From assembly GCF_051106095.1 (NCBI RefSeq), contig NC_135783.1:306095322-306159321 (forward strand): DNA of 64,000 nucleotides, given 5' to 3'. The notes beneath the pieces are model-generated. The model did no database searches, had not been told where the DNA came from, and worked only from the letters and a program-made list of their open reading frames with translations. This DNA is from Pogona vitticeps. Lineage: Eukaryota > Chordata > Lepidosauria > Squamata > Agamidae. Shown piece by piece: positions 39,001 to 51,000 of this stretch (position 1 is the stretch's first letter; each line of letters starts with the position of its first letter). Both the position numbers and the translations under genes were made by a program.

Positions 39001-42000
39001 CTCTATACAGCTTATAGCTGTACAGGCTATAAGCGGGGAAAATTCAGAGGAAAAGCAGTTGAAGATCTTGGGGGGGGGGGGGGGAGCCAAAATCGAAACA
39101 AACTCACTGGGGGAACGATTAGATGACTGAAAAATAGGAAGATATCAATTTAGAAGTAATTAAAGTAGGAAACAGTAGCCAAATGAATTGCTTTGAAGAG
39201 AAAAAAAGGCTCTTTTCTTCCAGGGGTCCCAATAGCTCGGTGGAAAAAAGGAACTTAGGGGAATCGGGTGGGCGGAGCATGTGCTCTAGGGGGAACATCC
39301 CACTAAAATTGTTACTTTTAGCTCTAGAATCTTCTGAGAGGGTCAGCGCAGGTGCAGAGCAACCCATTTGTGTGCATTCACAGAAGCCACAAAGAATTAC
39401 ATACATCACTCCACTAGCTTGAATGCTGCAGCTAGCACAGCACACATAGAAACCTATTTCTAAACTATTTACAAAAGGGAATCTAATGCAGTTTTGAATC
39501 TGTGTAGTATTAAAGCAGTGGTCAAAAACCTGTTTGTGTAGGTGTTGCATAATGTTATACCTGGCAATGGAATTGTTCAATTGAACTGTGTAATGGGTTG
39601 CAGGATTCCACTGCCACTGTTGTGTAATGCACCAGTGAAAATGCTTAATGAAAGCACTTTCACCAGTGCAGTTGCTACAAAAGCTGTGGCACTTTTTAGC
39701 TGCTGCAGTTACAGTATAACATCAAATTACATCCATGTAGCTATGCACGAGGATTCTGCCCAGTGTCTGTTTTTTTCTTTTTAGAAAGCAAACATAGACA
39801 GACAAACATGTTCTGCTGTTTTTTGGCACGTATGAATGAACAATGAAGGTTATGTAAGCAACGGATAGGAAAAGTGTCCAGTAGCCAGCAATCTATTAGC
39901 ACAGCAGGAAAATCTCAACTGAACTATACTACTGCAGAGTTTTCCTTTGCTAGCAGCATGATGGTTTTAGGCTTAAAATCTGAGTTCACAATGCATTTCT
40001 GATAAAATGGTTGATATTTTGAGTAACATAGTATAATACTGCAACAGCTATAAGACAGCTAGAGTAAGGCTTTAATTCTATACAGTGGTGCCTTGCTTAA
40101 CGGGCGCCCCGTTTAATGACGAATCTGCATAGCGAAGATTTTGCGATCGCTTTTGCGATCGCATTGTGATGTTCCCTATGGGGAAAAATCGCTTTGAGAT
40201 TTTTCCCCATAGGCCCCATTTTCCCTTCCAAAGCTCCCGCCGGTCAGCCCACCAAAAAAGCCGGGGTGCACTCGGGAGGAGGGCGGGGGAGCCTTCCCCT
40301 GCCCTCCTGCCGGCCCCATTTTCGGCCAGCTGATCGGCGGTTCCAAAATGGCCACCGCAACCATTTTCGCGCAATTTCCTCGCTTACTGAGGGCGCGAAA
40401 ATGGCAGCGCTATGGAGGATCTTTGCATAACAGTGAGTCTGGGCCCCGTTTCTATGGGGTTTTCCCACCCGCATTGTGATGTTTTCGGATAGTGACGATT
40501 AATCCAGAACGGATTAATGTTGCTATGCGGGGCACCACTGTACGCACTTTTTTTTAAAAAAAGCCTCACTAATCCACAGTAAACATGTGGTTTGAATGGT
40601 TACACTGTTATTCTAAACATACTTGCTAGTAAACTAGTGACTTTGATGAGTTCATTTCTAAGTAAATACACATAAACTGTGTTAACACCCGAACAGTCCA
40701 GTAATTGCCAGTTTTTCCCTGTTTCCTTCCCTATTGCTTACTACATGGATAACTAAAGTACAAAACAAAACAACAACAACAAAAACCCACCCCCCCAAAA
40801 AACATGCATGGTTTGCAATACAAAAGAAGGTTCACTGAGAAATTTATTAAAGGATAAAAACATCAAAGTGTCTAAAGCAGCACATAACCAAGTTATGATA
40901 GCTTCTTTATTAGTTAATACTATATGGCCTAGTGAGTCCTATATAAACAGCGCCCAAGCTTTTGCAGCAACCAACAGCAGCCCAGCGTTTAGCTTTAGAA
41001 CTTAATCCTTTACTGTCAATCCAGCAAACAAGTCAGGATCACAGACTTGCTTTGATAGTTATCTCCACATCTTGAGGACATGGTATAAAGTGCTCCATGC
41101 AAATGCACTATACCTACCATTTCTGTCTCTCTGAGGTGTAGTGGAGGGTGTTCTGTTAGATTTAAGTTTATTCAGAGCTCCACTAACAATATCTGAAATT
41201 GAAGACATACCAGGCAACAAAACGTTTAATAGGAACTTAATGTGTTCCACTCTGAATAGAGAAACAGATTTTTATTCTAGAAAGGATGAATAATTGATTC
41301 TTCACATAACATCCATTTCTGCATCTCTGAAACCAACTTGTCAAATTTTTTCTTCATTTGAACAAAGTGACCTGGATGATGCTTAGAAAATAACTGTTCC
41401 AGCTAAAGAAGTCTCAGCTGGTGCTCTGGTGATCCTATGTGTAAGGTTTGCATAAGCCCATCAGCCCACGCCCCTGCTTGCTCGTTTACAGTACACATAT
41501 GATGGGAAACGATACAGTGACACACTTCATAAAAGCCTTTAGCTAGTTGTTTCAGTGTTCAGGCCTGACTGGAGAAATGTAAACTATCAGGCTAAATCAC
41601 CTGGTTGGCACATTTCTGCTAGCAGGCAAGGCAAAGCACCAATGTGCCCCATATCCTTTGTAAGGGAGGAGGGCTCAGCTGACTTGGGAAGCTCAGGTCA
41701 GGTTTATAGTCTAGAGTTCCCGTCATGTGGCTAAACAAACCACAGACCTTTCACTTATTTGCCATAATACCCAGACCAATTATTCTGGCTTACCTTAACA
41801 AACAAGACAGCGTCATACACCATGGCTTGGTCCAGGCTTAGGATTCTGGCATGTTTGGAAACATACCAACCAAAATCTCCAAATCAGGCACAGCAACAAA
41901 ATCCACAGATCTGTGATTTCTTTTACAGCTGCTCACATTGGTGGGATGAGGCAAGCAGGAGCAGTCACCAGCATATTGCTTGCTTCTGCTAAGCCAGAGT

Positions 42001-45000
42001 TTTCTCTAACATCCAAACAAGCCCTCACTCTAGAACTGCTAAGCCCCTGGTATCCTTCAGCAAGCCCTCTTTTTGTTTTTTGAAAACTGTAGAAGAAGCA
42101 ACACAGTCTTTGGAATACTAGACTCCAAAGTTCATGGGTCACTCTCCAGACAGAGGAGACTCTCCTTCAGCAAGCTGTCCTCCATGCATGAGGAGAGTGG
42201 GGCTAGCACTCATTCTCACTTGCCTTCCTCACACATTTTTATTCCTGTTTAGAATGTCTGAACAGAGCTACATTTTTCAAAAAAAGATAAGAGTCCATTA
42301 TTATTATTATTATTTATTTAATTTATACCCCGCCTCCATCTAGGTGGCTGCACTGTCCTGCTAAAGCAGACCACACCGTGAATTTGTCTAATTATACATC
42401 ACTATTTAGATAACATGTCACCTAGACTCAAGCACATATACAAAACACAACTTGTTAAAATCAAACAGTCCTATGATTTATGTTTATAATAAACACACCT
42501 ATTTTGTTTTCAGTTATGCAATTTATAAAATATGGTATAGCTGTTTTCCCGTAGTGGGTCGGATCTGAGCCATGCTTTAAGACCAAAAACAAAAGCAGTT
42601 TGATAATGACGAAACTGAAAAAGGAGACCATGCAGACTTACCTCCAATGCTCTGGCTCCTCTTCCTTGTCTGTTCACCTGGTGTTTCAACTTCATTTTCT
42701 CTACAATTTAGCAATGAAGGCGTAGAGGCAGGATCATCAATGCCAAGCATAGCTGGTATCTTTTCCAGGATAAACCTTGGCAAAGTCCCTGAATTAAAGA
42801 ACAGATATGAACATTATTCACTCAGACACAACTACCTAACAATGATATAAGTACATAAGATTCCCAATGTTAGTTGGTTATCATAACCGTACCTAGATCT
42901 TCTGCATGATCAATAAATGTCTGCAGAACTGCTGCCTGCAAACGAAGTTTCCTCTCTGTATGAGCTGATATTTTATCAGTCTCACTCGACTGCAAGAGGT
43001 TTGGAGCAAAAATTACTGCCAGATTACTACTGTCCATTTTGTTTTCAGCCGATCTGTGGGAAGAGGGAATCCAAAAACAGAATGCTGTCAGAAGTTTCAT
43101 TTTGTGTGTGTGAGGTTTTAACTGCTGATTTTTGATGCATCCACCTACAATGTCCATTGGTCAAAATTCTGATTACCACTATACTTGAAGACCTTTTGTT
43201 CACAATGTAGCCAGTGCAGCTGTTGTCTAATCTTTTTGCAACCAGTTTAGCAGAAGATTCTATTTCACTTAGGTCTATTGTAATCCTGGGCAGAGGAACA
43301 AGGGCAAGAAAAGCTCCTTTCCGAAACAGAGAAAGGGACTGCATTTAAATGCCACAATACTCCAGGCAACTGTGGAAACACTGGCTTATCAAACACAGAT
43401 TAGAAAAAGAGTTTTGAAAGTTCTCTTCGGTGCTGGTCTACACATATATGTGAAATGTGTCATGAAATCTTCTAGGTGGTTCGGTAAACAGGGAGTATAA
43501 TCTATGTTTCTGGTTTATTGTTAGAAATGCAACACAAAGCATAAACTTGGAAGGAGAGTTTGTTTCAAAACTAAGGAGGTAGTTCCATAAACAAGACACA
43601 CTGGAATATGAACAGATGGAGCAGAGACGGGAAGGTTGTTTATATTTACTTTTGGTATATTTACACTTATGACAACTTGCTCTAAATCTCTTTCACAAGA
43701 TGAAAATCCTGGTAAATAAAATAAATAAAAGGCAAGAAGACAAAAACATATATGATTTGTTGAGGGAGAAAATGTTGCATCTGTGCCACAAAGGCATTGA
43801 CGTTTTTGAAAATTGCTACTGCTACATTTTCCCACATTGTTTGCAGAAATGTAGATATTGATTACTTACATAAGGAAGATATATATCAATACATGATCAA
43901 TGACACTGGGAACTTCATACTGAAATTAACTTTTCAGCTGACTATTCATTGTGTGCTATGTGCCATCAAGCTGGAACTGACTTAAAGTGATCCTCACAAG
44001 GCAAGTGAGATATTTCAGAACTTTTTCTTTTTACCAGTTCCACACCTTCAATGACTTTCTATGGCCAAATAAAGATTTGAACCAAGGTCTCCTGAGTCCT
44101 AGCCCATCACTCTATCTACTGTCACACCACAATGTGATCTGGGACTTCCCTTAGAAAGCATATAATGACACCAAACGTTTGGGGCATGTGAAAATAAATA
44201 TATCAATAGCTTTTCAGTGTTGCAATATTTTTGACTGTGTGTTAAACAAGATAATTGCATAGTATTGCTTTAAAATAATAAAATATCCCAACAGAATTTC
44301 TGAGTAAAGAACTGACTCTAAGATTTACACTATATTCAGTGTGCTTTCTTCCTCTTTCTAATCAAATCATTTTGTTTTGTTTCTTTTAAGTTACTGCAAG
44401 ATAATTCATATTTATATAACACAAATTAATACTTTTCAAAAAGTTGCATTTTCTAAAAGCAAATCCAAAGAAATATGCTAAACCCCACCAAAATTTGTGT
44501 TGGGCATGAGAAATTGTCCAGTTGCAAGTTTTACAAAATACCTCTGTCCATCCACAATTCTTACAACCACTGTAATCCTTTTCCATAACTACAACATTCA
44601 TACTCTTGACTTACCTTAGAGACACGTTTTTTAGAAACTTGAAAAAATATCTGAGCGTATCGATCGTTTTGCTATTTATAAGGCAGGAGAGCAGTAATGT
44701 GGCAGAAATCTTCTCTTCATTGCCAAGTTGTTGGGCTTTGATTAGAGCTTCTTGAAGCTCACTTGGAAGGATGGGTTCAGGCAGTTCTCTAAAGAACTGT
44801 TTCAGAAGCCCTGCAACATCACATGGTGGTGCACCAGACAGGCAGTTTTCACCTTGGTCCAATTTACTCTAGTAAAGGACGGAGAAAAAAAGGTTTTTTT
44901 TACTACAAAGCGAAAAACATACTGAAATGAATACATACAAATAAAACACCATACAGTGGTGCCCCGCATAGCGACAATAATCCGTTCCGAAAAAAATCAT

Positions 45001-48000
45001 CGTTATACGGATTCATTGCTATGCGGGCCAAAAAAACCCCATAGGAATGCATTAAAACACGTTTAATGCGTTCCTATGGGGGAAAAACTCACCTTTAAGT
45101 GAAAATCCTCCATCCGGCCGCCATTTTCGGTGCCTCTAAAGCGAGGCAACACAGCGGGCGGCCATTTTGGAACCGCCGATCAGCTGTTTGGCACTCTCTC
45201 TCTCTCTCCACCCGTTGTAGGTCCAGCCTGGGCAGGGAGACTGAGGCAAGGGTCTCCCTGCCCAGGCTGGAGTTGCGGGGGGGGGGGAGAGAGAGAGCGC
45301 CGAAGTCGGCGGGGGGTTGTGAAGCTGGCTTCCTCGCGATCTTTGCAACCCCCCCCCCCCGCCCATCAGCTGTGCTTCGGGGCTCTTTCGGCGGGGCCTC
45401 TGGGATGATTGTGGGGAAGCACTTCCACACAATCATTGCAAAGCGATTTTCCCCCATTTAAAACATCGCAATGTGATCGCTTTTGCGATTGCAAATACTC
45501 CATCGCTATGCGGATTCATCATTAAACGGGGCGCTCGTTAAGCGAGGCACCACTGTATTTTGAGGCAAGAACATGCAAACTTTTAAAAGAACATGAAATC
45601 AGCTGCAATAGTCAAGGACCGGTCTCTGCAGACTATATGAACACTTTGTTTCAGTGCACTAGTGCCACAGACTTTATTTTTATCATTTCTGGATGATATT
45701 GTATGAAAATGCTTAAAAAAGTAAACACGGGAATAAGAATGAAAGTACTATATACCTTTAAAGTTTTCAAGCGAACAAATGATCCAGACTTTCTGAAAAG
45801 TCCTTCAGTATGTATGTGTTGTTCCAGGTAATCACAGGCCTCAACTAAAAAACTAAAAGAAAAAATAAAAGGCACTATAGTATTTAGCATTAAGAACCCA
45901 ACTGTGAAAAAAACATTTCTCTTACATTATGTGCCAAATCCTCTTGTCAATTTGTCTTAAGTTAAGAAATTGGAATAGACAACAGCTCAAATCCCATAGT
46001 AAGTCACACTAGAGCATGCTAGTGTAATCAGTGGGGATTTAGTGAGTTAACTCCTTTGTGAGTTCCACTGATTCAAATGGGCCTACTCTAGGCACAAAAT
46101 ACTGTAGATAAAGTTGCAATTAGAGTAGGCGCATTTGAATCAATAGGACTTACAGAATAGACTTCACAAATCCCCACTGATTCCAGAGCAATAGGATTTT
46201 AGTCATTATCTGCCCTGTGTGATTCAGGATGAAACTTATAATGTCTACTGTGATTTCTTAATTTGGAGTCATTTCCCACCAAAAGTTACACTACTTGTAT
46301 AACTATGGAAGATTATTTTGACCACAGAATGTACACTTGTACAGCAGACCGAGGCAAAGAGGCAGTCCCGAAACAAACAAAACCAGGGAGCTGGACAGGG
46401 GACAGATTGTATTTGTCTTCAATGTGGAAGAGATTGTCACTCTCAAATTGGCCTTCTCAGCCACACAAGACACTGTTCCAAGACCTCCATACAGAGCACG
46501 ATACCATAGTCTCTCGAGACTGAAGGATGCCTACACACGAATGATCATTATTATGAAATAACACTCTCCATGAGCTATTGTGATTGCCATATTGTGAAAG
46601 GTAAGCTTTGAAAACTTTCACCCTCAACATCTGGGCAGCAAAGTAAGTATTCAACTTCTCAAAGGACTACATCATACAGCCTTTTCTCCTTTCTTCCTGA
46701 TGACTTTGCAAAATGTTTTTTTTTCCACTAAGCTATCTTCTCAGTATCTCATTATTGCATAATTAGTGCACTTCTATACATTTTCCACCATTGCACTTCC
46801 AGTATCCAATTTTGATTTTATAATTACAGTGGTGCCTCGCTTAACAGGCGCCCCGTTTAACAATGAAATTGCATAGCGATTAACTTTTTGCAATCGCTTT
46901 TGCGATGTTCCTATGGGGAAATATTGCTTTGCGATGATTGGTACCCTGTTTCGCTTACCGATCATCGCAAAGCGATGATTTTTTAACAGCTGATTGGCGG
47001 TTCCAAAATGGCTGCCAGGTAAAAAAAATGGCCACCTGCTGTTTTCTGGGATGGATTCCTTGCTTACCGGGCAGCGAAAATGGCCACCGTGTGGAGGATT
47101 TTCGCTTAAAAGTGAGTCTGAAGCCCATAGGAACGCATTGAAGGGGTTTCGATGCATTCCTATGGGCTTTTTAATATCGCATAGCGATGAAATCGCTTTG
47201 CAGCGATTTTTGCTGCACTGATTATCGTCGCTATGCAAGGCACCTCTGTATTATGTTTAATGTTTTAAATTGCTGTTGTTGTCTTTATTATTACTAATAT
47301 GCTGCATTTCTCCCAAAAATGGACCGACCCAAAGCGGCTCACAACATAAAAATTACACAATTTAAAAACACAATACCGTATTTTTCCATGTATAAGATGC
47401 ACCCCACTTTTCTAACCCAAAATTTCTTTCTTTGCAAGAAAGTGGAGGGGGAAGGCAGGGATCCAAGCGCTCTGACTCCTGCTTTCCCCCTCCACTTTCT
47501 TTGCAAAATTATATAGTACTGTGTATAAAACGACCCTCAATTTTTCCTGTAATTATTTTAGGGAAAAATGTAGTTTTATACATGGAAAAATACAGTAAGT
47601 CAAATATTAAAGATAAATTAAACAATATATGATTTAAAATGCAATAAAAGATTAAAATTTCTGCTGAAATAGGGTTCAGGGATTCAGTTATAATTGTTAA
47701 AAGCCTGCCTGAAGAGATGGGTCCTTAGATGTTATATTTGTTTAACATTTAAACCACCCAGAGTGGTCTTGACAGCCAGATAGGCTGTATAGAAGTCAAA
47801 TAAATACAGTGATGCCTCGCTAGACACTTACCCCGCATGACAGTTTTATCGTTAGACATTGACTTTTTATGATCGCTATAGCGATTCGCAAAACAGTGAT
47901 TCCTATGGGGAAGATTTCGCTGGACAATGTTTGGTCCCTGCTTCGCAAACCAATTTTCGCTAGACAACGATTTTGACAGCTCCCTCTGTGCTCACAAAAT

Positions 48001-51000
48001 GGGTGTTTTCAGGATCTAAGCTTCGCAAGACAGCTATTTAAAAACAGCTGATTGGCGGTTCGCAAAGCGGCTTTCCTATGGCCGATCTTCGCTAGACAAC
48101 AACGATTCTTCCCCATTGGAACATATTAAGCAGGTTTCAATGCATTCCAATGGAGAAATGCTTTTCATTAGACAATGATTTCGCTAAACAGCGATTTCAC
48201 TGGAACGGATTATCATCGTCTAGCGAAGCACCATTGTAAATAGAAAGTCACAGATCCTTCACTCTATCACAACAGTTTTCTCATGTTTTCAACAATAGAA
48301 GGTATTGCAGTTACCTGATCCCTAGTAAAAAAAATACTTCCCTTTCCACACCCCAATCATTGTTCATGTGTGTGCATATGAAGCATTCTTCTCTCTCATG
48401 TTTACTGTGTATTACTCCCAAAGTGAAATTACAACAATAATTACATACTGTTAAGTCAATTCTCACTTCAGGTAACTCTAACCAGTTTTTTATTTTTATT
48501 TTTTAGTTATAGGGTAATTTCCCACTATCTTTATCTGGGACTCTGCAGCTTGCCCAATGTTATCTCTTCTCCCTGGAGCACAGTGGGAATGTCAGTCTGT
48601 AGCTAGTACGCTACTCGATTGGTGCCCCATGATCTATAATTAAATATGGCATGTCATTATTTATAACATTAACTAAGTAGCAAGCTTTACTTACCAAGGT
48701 ATATTTCCATATTCAGATACAATCTGATGAGGCAATTCATCAAAAGCAATTCCAAAGATTTTGCCCTGGGGAAAAAGGATATATTTAAGCAACATGTAAA
48801 CAAGTACTGTACAGAAAAATACACTTGGGATGGGTAATGTAATGAAAAATAAAATTCAAGGAAATTAAAGCTATCAATTCCTATGAATTAAACACTTCTA
48901 AACTTGTTTAACACTTCTTTTTTAAAGAGCAGATATGCACAACCACTGTTAACCACCAGCAAAAGAAAACTATCTTTTAAGTCTTTTGTTTAGACTGGAC
49001 ATATGGTGTCTGTTGAAACTTAAAGCCTGCAACATAACTACTCCAAAACTAGGAGTTTGTGGAGTACAATCAAGGTTTAACAAATAATTCATAAATGTTT
49101 ATTATTATAGTCAGTCAAAATGACAGCATTATTTATGTGAATTCATGTATGCCTATTTATTTGATAATTGATGTGCTCTATTTCTAAGACATCATGTAAA
49201 TTTTTAATATTAAATTTAATTTTTCATTTTTAAAAAGTGAAACAATATATCCATAACTTGGATCCTATAGTAGTGACACCTCAGGTACAAATTGGATTTA
49301 GTGCAAGGCATGTTCTATAATTAGCAGCTTGAATCACTGTTCCCACTCCTAAGAAAAAACTACAGATAGTGTTCTTGTTTAAACACAATTAACTATCTGC
49401 AGAATCAGTTACAGTATGCGTGTTTATCATTGCCTTTGAATGACACTGAACTTTGCCCTAAAACAACAAAGCAGTGGGCAGCAATGTATCTCTTCTAATC
49501 CTTTTGTTACAAAAAAAAAAAAGAGCACTTGTTTGTGGGCCTTAGAGAGATTCCCATTTTTCTGAAATCCTTTCCTTTATCAATCTGGAAATATCTTAAA
49601 TTTAATCCTCACAGCTGAGTTAGAAAACAGAGCAAGTAGGAGGGGGGAAGAAAGGGCATTTAAAAATCAGTGTGCAGAGATGTAGTATGTAAGTTTACAT
49701 TTCCATAATATATTCCATTCACCAGAGCTGAAATGTATGAGTTACTGATCCATGAACATGTTTTGGCTAGCCATGGTGTCTTATACTCCTCATCTTCCAC
49801 ACATAAGGGGAAAACAAGCCATTCTTTATTGATGATAGCAAACTAGAGTTTCCCAGTTTACCTGAATATAGAAAGGCTGTGTTTTTTCATATGATATTTT
49901 ATTGAATCAGGATTGTGTTGATAACTATAGTTTTTTTTATAAACTACAGTTTCCTATATTTGAATTAAACTTTATATTTCTTCTTGTGAGCAATGAAAGG
50001 GAAATATAATAATACCCACTCACATTTGCCTTTTTCTGTGCACACTTTCATAACAATAAACAAGCACTACAGTGAAAAACATAACTTTGTTCTGCCACCG
50101 ATTATTATATTACATAGAGAGAAACAATTGTTGAATTAACTTTCACATTAATAAATTTACTTTTTAATATCAACACATATTGTGCGTATATCAATGTTAC
50201 AATACTTAAATCCATTTCTAATTAATAATTACATTCTACCAAGCCTATTCTTAGTGATGGCGGCTCTTTCCAGGATTTCCTGGATATACTCAGAAGTAGT
50301 TTATTATTCCCACTTTTCTGGGGAGTTCTGGGATAGTGTAGCTTGCCCAAGGCCACACATGCTAGATCTTCTCTTACAAGGCAGGGTCCAATCAGGCACA
50401 GTTGGGAATAAAACTCACAACTTGTGGCTCTGTAAGCCAGGTGCTCCAACTCACTGAGATATCTGGCTAACTTCACTGATTTCCACAATCCTAGAATCCG
50501 TGCTCTAATTGCAAAACACAAAGATTCCTATGACTATTGAGAAAATTTTGGAAGAATGGTTTCTGAACCCTAGACCTCACTAGTTTATAAACACAGAGAA
50601 GATTATCTTAAAATCAAACAGTTAAGCAAAAATAAGACATTAAAGCAATTTCCAAAGGGTAGCTGTGCTAATCTGCTGCAGCAAAAATAACAAAGAATCC
50701 TGCAGCACCTTAGATACTAACAAATGTATTAAAACATGAGCTTTCGTGCACTGTATTCCATTTTGTCAGCTGTGTAAATAAGCTGTCCAAAATTTCAGAT
50801 ATTTATACTGTTGTGAAGGAGAAGAGTGTGCAAGTGAGCCATCCGTAATAATAGAGGCTAGAGGAGGAGGAGGAGAGAAAAACAGGGCAGAACACAAGGA
50901 CGAGGAGGTGACACTTAAAACAGAGGCAGGAGAAATAGAATCAAAGGAAAAGGCTCCTCCTCTAGCAGAGGAGGTGAAAGGGGAAAAGTGGGCGGAGCAA

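Larger units (their letters stand above)
32347..39396 (-). mobile_element. DIRS1-like tyrosine-recombinase retrotransposon (broken, with nested hAT)
   Basis: The parts, in minus-strand order, are a gag-like region (about 38940-37106), then reverse transcriptase and RNase H (about 36740-33700), then a tyrosine recombinase (about 33570-32825). The landmarks are [15 protein letters not shown] in gag, YIDDWL in the reverse transcriptase, [14 protein letters not shown] and LADHLSR in RNase H, and [13 protein letters not shown] in the recombinase. The ends are inverted repeats, with an internal complementary region next to the recombinase end, the hallmark of DIRS elements. It is a broken fossil with several breaks plus the hAT insertion. 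End repeats differ at about 13% of sites by eye, so it is moderately old. Confidence 0.88.
31831..41117 (-). other. ARHGAP11A: ARHGAP11A intron 7 (9.3 kb)
   Basis: This is the largest intron of the gene. About three quarters of it is the DIRS-like element (32347-39396), and a MITE lies at 40083-40540. 31.83-32.34 kb, 39.40-40.08 kb and 40.55-41.12 kb show nothing that I recognise. Confidence 0.9.
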
